Positions 55,498 through 64,000 of a DNA stretch of 64,000 bases are shown in pieces; the stretch's first letter is position 1, and each line of letters starts with the position of its first letter. The DNA is from Thermothelomyces thermophilus ATCC 42464 (Eukaryota; Ascomycota; Sordariomycetes; Sordariales; Chaetomiaceae). The translations under genes and the position numbers were made by a program. Below the pieces are notes generated by a model. That model had not been told where the DNA came from, made no database searches, and saw only the letters and a program-made list of their open reading frames with translations. The DNA is taken from assembly GCF_000226095.1 (NCBI RefSeq), contig NC_016478.1, forward strand, positions 3,152,001 through 3,216,000, written 5' to 3'.

Positions 55498-56286
55498 ATG
55501 AAGTTCGCCCTTTTCGCTGCCCTCTTCGAGGCCGTGGCCGTCACGGTCACCAGCGCCTATCCCGTCACCGCCAACGGCGGGCTTAGCTGCCGCTCCGGCC
55601 CCGGCACCAGCTATGCCGTCAAGAAGACCTACAAGAAGGGTTTCGATGTCAAGATCAGCTGCCAGACCACTGGCACCTCGGTCAACGGCAACAACATCTG
55701 GGATAAGACCCAGGATGGCTGCTACGTCGCCGACTATTACGTCAAGACCGGCAAGAACGGCTTTGTGACCAGCAAGTGCCCTGCTAGCGGCGGCGGTGGC
55801 GGCGGTTCCACCAAGCTTCCCGGCCCCGTCAAGAACGACTATCCCTACAAGAACAACTGCGGCGGCGTTGACCCCTGGAGATACTACAAGTGCCGTACGT
55901 TTCTGCCTCTCTCCCCTCTCCCCCCACATCTCGGTGGATGTGTGGCCGACTAACAAGCTTGTCATGTAACAGAGTGCACCTCCTTCGTGGCGTGGCGCAT
56001 CAACGAGCGCCTGGGCATCAAGTTCCACAACATGTACAAGGGCGTCAACTGGGGCAATGCCAATACCTGGGACGATGCCGCCAAGCGCACCGGCGTCAAG
56101 GTCGACAAGACTCCCAAGCCCGGCGCTATTGCTCAGACCAACGCCGGCCGGTACGGCTACGTCGCCTGGGTCACGGCCGTCAATGGCAACAAGGTCACCA
56201 TCGAGGAGTACAACTGGGCCAAGCGCGAGGGCTATGGCACCCGCACCGTCGACAAGAGCACCTTCAACTACATTCACCTCAAATAA
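55498..56286 (+). CDS. Secreted CHAP-domain protein with N-terminal SH3-like domain
   Basis: Two exons (55498-55894, 55973-56286) give 236 residues. The 78-bp intron (GTACGT donor) joins YYKC to QCTSFVAWR. A signal peptide (MKFALFAALFEAVAVTVTS) precedes an SH3-like module (about 20-94), a Gly6 linker, and a CHAP domain (about 110-236). CHAP proteins are NlpC/P60-type Cys peptidases or amidases that cut peptidoglycan cross-bridges or stem peptides. The catalytic Cys (C134, QCTSFVAW) is present, as are NWGNANTW and PGAIAQ. The His expected in the GHVAWV motif is Tyr here (GYVAWV, Y195, codon 56158-56160). That is one base from His (CAC to TAC), so the copy may be inactive, a binding-only protein, or may use another residue. 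It pairs with the divergent lysozyme gene and shares its SH3 module, so a joint role in attacking bacterial walls is plausible. Confidence 0.93.
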
Positions 56287-56555
56287 GCGTCTCCGTGGAG
56301 TCGCCAAGGCAATTTTCTTGATGATAGGGAGGATCGAGAGTTGGCGGCGGCGGCAGTTGAGGTCGTGTATTAGACAGGGTCGAGGTTGTTGTTTTTTTTG
56401 GCTGGTTTGTTGCATAGATCTGGGATTGGTGGGATGTTTTGAAGTGAGTTTTTACTGCTGTTTAATACTTCTTTTCACTGGAGGATTTTGAAACTTTGTA
56501 TATATTAATTCTTATCACTACACACATTTGCCTGGAAATGTTTATTTCCGGCAAC

Positions 56556-57007
56556 CTACAGCCCCCCTTCATCATGCCCACGAGAACTGCAAGCTCCAGT
56601 TTCCCGCCCCAGCTTTTGCTCCCGCTCTTCATTAACCTTGCCGCGTCCAGCTGCCGCCTCGGGCCCGAACGCACTCCTTAAAAACAGGTCATCTACCACC
56701 TCGGCCGCCCTCTCGTCCGGCACTTTCAACCGTAGGAAGAACTGGTTCCTCACCTCTTCGTCCCAGACCCATCGGTTCGTCCCGTCCCGGCAATCCAACA
56801 CCCAGTTGCGCCCCCACGCGTTGCCGAACTCGAACAGCCCATCCCCGCCTTCCTCCTCGTCCTCCTCACCCCCCAGCCCCCGGATTGCGTAATTACGCCA
56901 CCGCCAGCGGATCCCACGACGGCCGCCGGGTCCCGTACCTGTACCACACGTACGCCATCCCCACGGGGTCCGCCCTTTTCTTCCCGGCCATCATCGCCTC
57001 AGCAGCA

Positions 57008-57042
<35 letters not shown>

Positions 57043-57315
57043 AACAGGGGTCGTCGTTGTCGTCGTCGTTATTCTCGTCGTCGCATCCATGAGCGGCCCG
57101 CCGGTGAGCAACGCGCCCGCCGACGTCGTCGCCGAGGAATACGACGCGGACGCGCGGCGGCCAGCCGGCGCCGGCGTTGACCACGTGCGCGGCCCGCGCC
57201 GGGTCCGAGCCGGCAAAGTTCCAGCTACCACCACCGCCACCGCTGCTGCCACCGCCGCTGAAGAGATCCGTGTCGATGATCAGGTTCTTCCGAGCGGCGA
57301 GGGCGAGGGTAATGC
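56556..57315 (-). pseudogene. Decayed inosine-uridine-type nucleoside hydrolase
   Basis: Minus-strand pieces, from about 57315 downward, match the fungal nucleoside-hydrolase-like family: NLIIDTDLFS (the metal-binding start), NFAGSDPARAAHVVNAG, VVFLGDDVGGRV, LLTGGPLMDA, MAYVWYRYGTRRPSWDPLAVA and NRWVWDEEVRNQFFLRLKV. They lie in different frames. The segment after NLIIDTDLFS jumps straight to what is normally the second half, so about 150 residues are missing. A stop follows PLAVA, and at least one frameshift separates the DDVGGRV and TGGPLM parts. GAC/GTC and GCC/GGC trinucleotide runs (about 57001-57090) expanded inside the gene, giving Thr and Ala runs. The family hydrolyses nucleosides to base plus ribose; this copy cannot. 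Confidence 0.78.
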
Positions 57316-57807
57316 TAGCCTAAGGGCGGAATAATAGCTAACGGTTTCATGCTCGCTGCGCTGAAAATACGAATTGGTACTGGTACTTGATGACGAGGAC
57401 GACGTTGCCTGACAGACATGATCGAACAAATGCCCAGAAAACTGAATGCTTAGCCGTGCCACACGTGATTACTAGTTTACATGCAGACATGAAGATCAAT
57501 CCTTCGGATATTATCTTGAGAATAGCAAGCTTTATTTCTAATGAGCATGACCAGGACGTTTAGCTTTCGTCCATCACGAGTCGGCTATCATATGGGGTAC
57601 CTTAATAGTCGGGTTTATCATCCGTATTGACTTAATTAATTTATCTAGTCGAGGGCTGTGGCTGGGAAACTACTGTGTAATACCATTGACGGGGAGCTAA
57701 GTTGAATAACCGCAGGAAAGCAAGTAAGGCGTAGTCAATTTGCAAATAGTCGTTTCTGGGAGCAAAAAGAGGCGGCATGGAGTGCCAACAAAAAGTATGT
57801 CTCCAGT
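57316..57807. other. AT-richer intergenic region
   Basis: Nothing gene-like. The stretch is richer in A/T than its surroundings. Confidence 0.5.
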
Positions 57808-57901
57808 CTCTCCCGCCGGGAATTGAACCCGGGTCTCGAGCGAGGTCAGGACTTGAAAGTCCGATGACAAGCTCACATACTGACCACTATACTACGGAAG
57901 A
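57808..57901 (-). tRNA. tRNA-Asp (GUC) with a 22-nt intron
   Basis: On the minus strand: acceptor TCTTCCG/CGGGAGA (one G-T pair), D arm GTAT-AGTGGTCA-GTAT, anticodon stem TGAGC/GCTCG, anticodon loop TTGTCA...C with GTC, T arm CCGGG-TTCAATT-CCCGG and discriminator G, the Asp identity base. An intron sits after position 37 (57843-57864, minus). This gene and the Ile-type gene at 5.3 kb are the only tRNAs I see. Confidence 0.88.
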
Positions 57902-58952
57902 TTTGTGGGTGTGTTCACCCACCGTAGCTTGCTGCATGGGGCCCACAACCTGCATTATCATTGGTAGCTGCAATGCAGCATGGAATCCTCATAGGTAGAC
58001 ACGAGGACTCGATTAAAAGCAACGGCCTAGGATTTGGTGGATTGGGAACTTTGATTCCTTCACGTTCCTTTCATATTTCCTCATTACATCCCATAGAATA
58101 TCTCTTTTTGTGTATGTCAAGTCCGGCGTAAGATAAGAGATACCTGGATCATGTAATTGTTTTTCTTTTTCTTTTTCTTTTTCTTTTTTTTTTTTTTTGC
58201 CTGGTTCTGTTTGATTGGTAAAGACAAATGAGGCTATGCATCGGAGGGCCCTAGAAACGGCCAATTACACCTGTAGCCACTAGGTGGGAGAACTCGAGCT
58301 GCTGTTAGCTAACGGTTGTTATGTCTTTGCCGAGACCCAAGCGCTAATTACGTTATTGACGGCCGGGCAAGAAACTGCTGCGACTGCCTACCTTACATTC
58401 AGCGATTCAGCGGAACTTCTTTTCTTCTTTCACTTAAGCCCTGCTTCATGGCGTATCGTTCACCTCCAAAACAATGGATGACGTTACAGCCCAACAGCCA
58501 CTGGCCCTGCTTTATTACATGTCGGGCAGTTATCTTAGATTGATTTGTTCCTCACATCCAACCCGTGTTGCCGCCAAATCCGGAGTGATCACCTAGCCAG
58601 CAACAGGAGCTTCGTCACCTCCGATTCTAGACTCCAACACGACTCTCCCCTCCAACAAGCATGCCTAATTGTTGTTACAGGATTCAGGCACTCGGAGGCC
58701 AGACTTGGCCGAACCACCACCAAGGAACGACGGACCAGGGTTCAACATGTATTTAGAGAGCTTCTACCAGTGCCTCGGGCGCTCGACAATAATCAACCAT
58801 CATCCTTACCACTTCTGAGGCTCATACTAATAGAGTTCCAGCAGTGCCTGCCACAGCGCTCACACACCGCTGTGGTTGCCCCGATTGCAGCACTCCCTGC
58901 CGTGCTGTAGCACCTATTCTCTCTTTTTACTTTCGCGGTATCTATCCTCGAC
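57902..58952. other. Intergenic region with CTTTTT run
   Basis: About 1.05 kb without a supported gene. A TTTTTC-repeat and T14-type run lies at 58158-58198. Confidence 0.5.
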
Positions 58953-61022
58953 TCAGAGGTCGATTTCGGGTCTCCGGCGGCGATACTGCATCGTGGTGGT
59001 CGGATCGGCGCGGAGAGTCCAGCCGTAGTGGCGGATCCGGGGCCGGGGCGCGTCGGGCGAGAGGCGCCAGTCGTACTTGAGCAGCAGGTGGATCAGGACG
59101 ACCTTGGCCTCGTTGGCGGCGAAGAAGCGGCCCGGGCAGGCGTGCTGGCCGTGGCCGAAGGAGAGGTAGTCGGGCCCCGTGCTGACCATCTGCGCGACGT
59201 GCTCGCGCCCGGGCGTCTCGCGCATGCGCAGGAACCGCCGGCCGTCCCACGCCTCCGGCTTCTCGTACACGCCCGCGTCCCAGTGCTTCCGCGCCGTCAC
59301 CGCCACCATGCTGCCCTTGCGGATCGAGGTGCCGTCCGAGAAGCGGATGTTGTCCGACGCGAGGCGGCGCATGCTGACTGGTAATTATTACCAAGTTGGT
59401 GATTTATAGCGCCGGTGAAGGTGAAGAAGAAGAATAATTAAGAAAAAAAAGTGGGGGGAGGGAAGAGGGGGAAGTGATATGTTTGGAAGAACAATGGGTG
59501 ATGGAAATAGGATTCGTTTCCCACTTACTAATGCCGGTCGGCTTCAAACGCAGGCTCTCCTTGAGGACGCTGTCGAGAAGTTTCATGTTGTAGAGCGACG
59601 TCTTCTTCCACCCGCCGTCGCGGAGGACCTGGACCATCTCGTGACGCAGCTCGTCCAGGATGTCGGGGTCCTGAGCAATGTCACTCATGACCTGGGTCAC
59701 GAGCTCCGTTGTGGTGTGGATGGCGGCCATCGACAGAGTGAGCTGGGCGACGGTCGGGTCATATTCCCTTCCCCGGGCCTCGCGTTCGAACCTGTTATTC
59801 CCCCCTCGTGCATTCCCGGATTGGTTGGCTCACGTGTAAGCGCGAATCGAGCAACCGCAGGAGAGCAGAGACGAGAAGGAAAAAAAAAAACATAAAACAG
59901 GGAAAAAGTAAAAGAGAATAGAATTAAAAGAAAAAGCGGGGAGGGGGGCGGGGACGTACCAGTCGATGGCATCATCGTACTCGACCTTCTCGCCGCGCAG
60001 CTTCTGCAAGCGCCTCTTGTCGAGCACGGCGCCGATGATGCGGCGGGCCTCGGCGACGTCGGCGCGGGCGCGGCGGCACGAGGGGAGGAACCAGTGCACG
60101 AGGGCCCTGAGCGGGGCGGGCCACAGGCGCAGCTCCTCGGCGGCGCCGAAGGCGTCGACCGTGTACTCGCGCGTGACGCGGAGCCAGGCCTCGTTGCGGC
60201 AGATCTCCTCGCCCAGAAACACGCGGGAGGAGACGCGGGCGACCAGGCGGAGGAGACGCTCGCGCGGCGAGATCGTGTGCCGTTCTAATTAGCGGTTGAT
60301 TCAATCAGTTAATGACGAGATGGTCACTGGCGGTAGAGACCCCCCCCCATTTCGTTTTTGTGTGGGGGAAGGGGGTGGGCGGCATTACCTTGATCGTCGT
60401 CTGCAGGGTACAACTCGTTCACGGCCAGGGCGGTCTCCTCAGAGAGCGGCTCGGTGATCTTGTCTATTCAGGGGTAGAAGAAGGTTGATTAGTATCACCC
60501 ATGTTGACACTATGCGAGGAGAAATTATATCATTACTTACTTAGATACTTTGTAAGGTCTTTCATGATGACCTCCTGGACAATTTGCGAGTCTCGGCTAC
60601 CCTCGCGGAAACCCTCGAAACCGGGGATGTGAGCAAGGAAGTTCTAATTATTAGTTATAGTGAAAGCGACGATTATTAGCCATCTGCGTGCTCTCGTTCT
60701 GTCTGAGCATGGATAAGTGCTGTTATGTAGAATACATAATTAATTAAGATCAGGTACCTTTACAATCCAACCGGCGAAGCTGAGGCGCGGGTCGTTGCGC
60801 ATCTCGTTGGTCAGATGGGGCAGCAATACAATGACCTCGCCGGCGTCGCCGATGATGCGGGCCGGCTGGTTCGGGTGCTCGCGGAACCAGGCATCCAGCA
60901 TGGCGCGCGAGTTAATGACAAACTCCTGCTTGCGACGCGTCTCGGTGAGCTCGAGCGGCTTGCGCGGGTTGAGATGTATGCCGAACGCAGTGATAAGCTT
61001 CCTGGAGCGTTGAAAGCAGTGT
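58953..61022 (-). CDS. Cytochrome P450, ent-kaurene-oxidase-like, N-terminus missing
   Basis: Six minus-strand exons (61022-60758, 60643-60541, 60463-60389, 60284-59960, 59791-59529, 59377-58953) give about 485 residues, and all junctions close in frame (WIVK-NFLAHIPGFEGF, KYL-NKITEPL, DDDQ-ERHTISPRERLL, DAIDW-FEREARGREYD, KPTGI-ISMRRLA). It has HIPGFEGFREGSRDS, RVSSRVFLGEEICRN, the I-helix region MAAIHTTTELVTQVM, K-helix ESLR, and the haem loop FGHGQHACPGRFFAA with its Cys ligand. The family includes ent-kaurene oxidase-type and other fungal secondary-metabolism P450s. Substrate is unknown. No membrane anchor or ATG is found: upstream, the frame is open only to 61060 and then meets the AT-rich block. 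The gene is thus 5'-truncated, probably by that element, and is perhaps not functional although its remaining exons are intact. Confidence 0.88.
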
Positions 61023-61060
61023 CTGTAGTAGGTGGCTATACGAAGGAAAGAGTGCCTTGT

Positions 61061-64000
61061 TCAAGCTATCTATAAAGGAGACAAAACGAGTGGTATTTAT
61101 AGACAAAGGGACTAGCTAATGCGTTAAACAGCCTTATACAGCTGTGGCAAACGCGTGGCTAATACGCTTGGAAGCTCTATAGCTTCTGATACACCCCCTA
61201 GTTAAAGGCGATAGTCGTTTAACTGCGCTTTGTAGTGATACTATTCTTGGTATTATATCCTTTGTTACTCTTACCTCGATAGCTCCTTTAAGGGCCTGCC
61301 TTCTGTATTTAGAAGTCTAAAAGAGTTAAGTATAGTAGAGTGATTCCTTTAAAGCTATAGATTAAATATAGCTATTATAGTTATAATAGTAATAGTATTA
61401 CTAGTTTTAATTATAATAATAATAATAAGATGATACCTCTTATGCTTAAATTAATAGATGACTTGTTAGGTACGTCTGCCGTAAATACTATAACTGCTAG
61501 TAGGTTAACTCCTACTCTTATAATACCTTAAAAGTATAAGTATACTAAAGCTTCTAGACTGTAAGTGTTCTTATTATCTCTATTTGATTAATTTCATTAC
61601 CGGTTTTATAGTTTTCTAGCGATTCTAGCAATTTAAGCAGGTTTACGTAGTTTGGCTTCTTCTAGTTAATTTGATAGTAACTCTATTATAGCTTCTAATG
61701 CTCTACTAGTCATGTCTAGATCGTTTAAGCTAACTAAATATAGCGATATCGAAGCTAGTAAGCTTTGTAAGGTGCCCTATAAAATGTATATATAGTCGGC
61801 TCTAATAGGACGTTCTTTTAGCAAATGTCGTAATCATTCCGGCACTAGCTCCTACTACTACCATTATACGTATAGTTCTTATAAGTATAAAGAGATGTAT
61901 ACTAATCGCCTATATATCTAATAGCTCTTATAATACTTATACTAATTATAATAGTAGTCCTACTTCTTATATTAGGTCGGTAAAGGATTTAATAAAGGCT
62001 TTACTAGATAGAGCTAAGGCTTCTATAAGTCCCTATATCCTAAACCTCTACCCCTAGTATATAGGCAAATTGCTAATAGTTATATATAGGATCTTAAGAA
62101 GTTATATATAGTTCTTCGGAATGACCTTAAACACGCTAGTGTAAACGATATAGAGGAGTACGAGCTTGATGAGGCTAAACTCGCGTGTTTTACGAAGATC
62201 GCCTGCTTTATATACGATATCTTCTACTAGTTAGGCAAGATCAAGGAGGCTTATAATGCTTATATTAGCGCGTCCGATGACACGTTAGGCGCTATATCGT
62301 TACCTAGCTAGGATAAAGGCAAGGGTAAGGCTATTAATCCTAGTGATGGCTAATAGTAGTAGATAAGAAGTATTAGGTAGTATTTTATTTGGCGAATTTG
62401 ACTTATTTTCTACCCCCTAGTTATATAAGCCTGTAACTGCCTTCTAGCGCTCGAAGGCTTATCGGTTAAGTTGTTTAGTAAGCCTATTTACTAGTATCTA
62501 ACTAGTTAATAAATATATAGCTTTAAACGTTCCTTTCGTTACTTCCTAATGTAACTATATATTATGGATATCCATATATTATAGGCAAGTATTAATATGT
62601 TCGTTCTTAGCTATCATTAGTTAAATAGTTTATTAATTATTATAGTAAATGTTCTAAGGTTCCCTAAGCTTAAGATCGATATCTATAAATAACCTTTTAA
62701 GTGCTATAGCCTCTCTTACTATAAGGGAGAGCGTTAGAAGTTCTGCTTTAGTACTTAACGTTATAATAGTATCCCAGCGTAATGCCTTCTATATAATAGA
62801 ACCTCCGAATAGGAAGAAGATATATCCCTATAACAAATACCATATATCTAGATTATCTACGTATAAAGCGTCCCTAGTGATTATAGGCGTCGGACTTTCT
62901 AACGCTCGCTTACCTCTATACTAGATTAATAGGCAAGAGCTCCTGAATAGATATCTTACTACTCGCTATACCTCTAATAAGTAGTCTAGTCCTAGGTTAG
63001 TTAGGTATTAAGAGAGTACTAAATAGGTATATATAACGTCTAGACATAGTATAATTATATAGTATAGGATTGATCTGACAAGCTCCTAATACTCTTTGAT
63101 CTATATACTAGTAGCGCTCCCTTCGAACTTCTTAAGTTCTTGATAGCTTAAGGGAGTTAGCTTATATACGTTAGGCATATCTAGCTTATATCTTCTTACT
63201 ACCTTTCTAATATATTAGTCGTAGATTAATTATATCTTATATATAGGTCGGTCTTAAATCACCTTAATGCCAAGGAACTAACTAATATTACCCTGCTTAT
63301 AGATATTATATCGAGCTTTAATTCCTTCTATCACCTGCTCGGCTACTATAGCGTTACTTTTATAGAAGAAGACTAAGAAGTTATTAATATAGAAGATTAG
63401 AATGACTTATTTGTCATAGCTTAAGAAGAGGCACTTCTCTTTGCCTAATGGTTCTATACCTAGATCTAATAGCGTTTTATAGAACTCCTTATACTATAAG
63501 AGTAGTAAGTCTCTTAAGCCGTATAGAGCTCTTTACAACTCTACGTATTTCCCTAGCTACTTAAATCCTTCTAGTAATTCGTAGATAATAGGATCATCTT
63601 CGGGTCGTTCGGCGTTAAGGAACGCTTACGCTATATCAAACTGCTTAGCTTCCAAGTCAAAGTACGTAGCAATCGCTATTATTATATAGAATGACTATAC
63701 TACTAGAGTAGCTATATATATACTTTCTACTAAGCTGATATCTTATAGATCTCCTTATATATAGATCCTTGCCTTATACTTCTCTAAGAAGCCGTCCTTG
63801 TTAAACTTGTATATAAAGACTTATTTTAACGGGATAGGTTATACTTTTGCCTACTTGTATAGTATAATCTTTTACGTTCCCTTGCTCTCTAAGTTATATA
63901 TCTCCTCGCGAGCCGTGTCTTTAAACTGCTATCCTAATAGATAGTTATATAGGTCTCGCTAGTTAGTAAGAACGCAAATAAGATCGTTAATATACTAACA
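61061..64000. repeat. AT-rich, RIP-type repeat block
   Basis: Base composition changes within about 100 bases of the P450 remnant, from GC-rich to strongly A/T-rich with abundant TATA, CTATA and TAGTA words. No long open frame survives on either strand. In filamentous ascomycetes this pattern is typical of repeats mutated by repeat-induced point mutation. The block continues past the window end. Confidence 0.85.
62500..64000 (-). mobile_element. Fossil Ty1/copia-type LTR retrotransposon (Pol region)
   Basis: On the minus strand, at about 63050-64000, residue patterns of a Ty1/copia reverse transcriptase can be recognised, with an RNase H-like part expected toward lower coordinates. The element is thoroughly broken, with dozens of breaks, and runs off the window, so its left boundary is uncertain and no terminal repeats could be paired. 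Divergence may be RIP-driven and thus need not mean great age. Confidence 0.6.

Noticed and set aside
60912-61106. Frame on the minus strand upstream of the P450 as its first exon
   Set aside because: It starts at TTG, is in a different frame from the P450, and has no P450 anchor features.
1-64000. CRISPR array or bacterial operon
   Set aside because: Spliced fungal genes throughout; no regularly spaced repeats.

Overview
The window reads as nuclear DNA of a filamentous ascomycete, most likely a Sordariomycete and perhaps a Chaetomiaceae-type genome. Support: GC-rich coding sequence, many short introns (50-130 bp) with GTRNGT donors and CTRAC branch sites, intron-bearing tRNA genes, fungus-only families (C2H2-like regulator, GH24 muramidase with SH3 module, kaurene-oxidase-like P450), and an AT-rich, TpA-rich block of the kind left by repeat-induced point mutation (RIP). 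Species is inference; no database was searched.

Layout, left to right. 1-9.7 kb: SDA1 (60S ribosome biogenesis), an intron-bearing tRNA (probably Ile-UAU), a gene-free stretch with short palindromic repeats, and a bZIP transcription factor. 11.6-12.7 kb: a tyrosinase remnant without its copper-A site. 14.1-26.8 kb: two giant genes, a 1502-residue acidic single-pass membrane protein of unknown function and a DOCK-family GEF (Dck1-like). 27.7-32.1 kb: a type II membrane glycosyltransferase-like protein and a fungal C2H2-type regulator. 36.0-39.2 kb: a nitrilase with an unusual internal insertion, convergent with a conserved low-complexity protein. 40.4-50.8 kb: a housekeeping block with MLH3 (mismatch repair/meiosis), VPS11 (HOPS/CORVET), a lipoate-protein ligase (AIM22-like) and chorismate synthase (ARO2). 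52.0-56.3 kb: two divergent secreted peptidoglycan-hydrolase-type genes, a GH24 lysozyme and a CHAP-domain protein, with nearly identical N-terminal SH3 modules. 56.5-61 kb: a decayed nucleoside hydrolase, tRNA-Asp, and a cytochrome P450 lacking its N-terminus. 61-64 kb: an AT-rich block holding a fossil Ty1/copia retrotransposon.

Most genes are single housekeeping units with no operon logic. The exception is the 52-56 kb pair: two unrelated catalytic domains behind the same signal peptide-SH3 module, about 92% identical in both protein and DNA, in head-to-head orientation 2.5 kb apart. It looks like a small antibacterial or bacterial-cell-wall-scavenging locus built by module duplication. 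The CHAP member has Tyr where the catalytic His is expected. Exon coordinates were derived by hand from splice signals and frame continuity; every spliced model closes in frame except the tyrosinase and nucleoside-hydrolase remnants.
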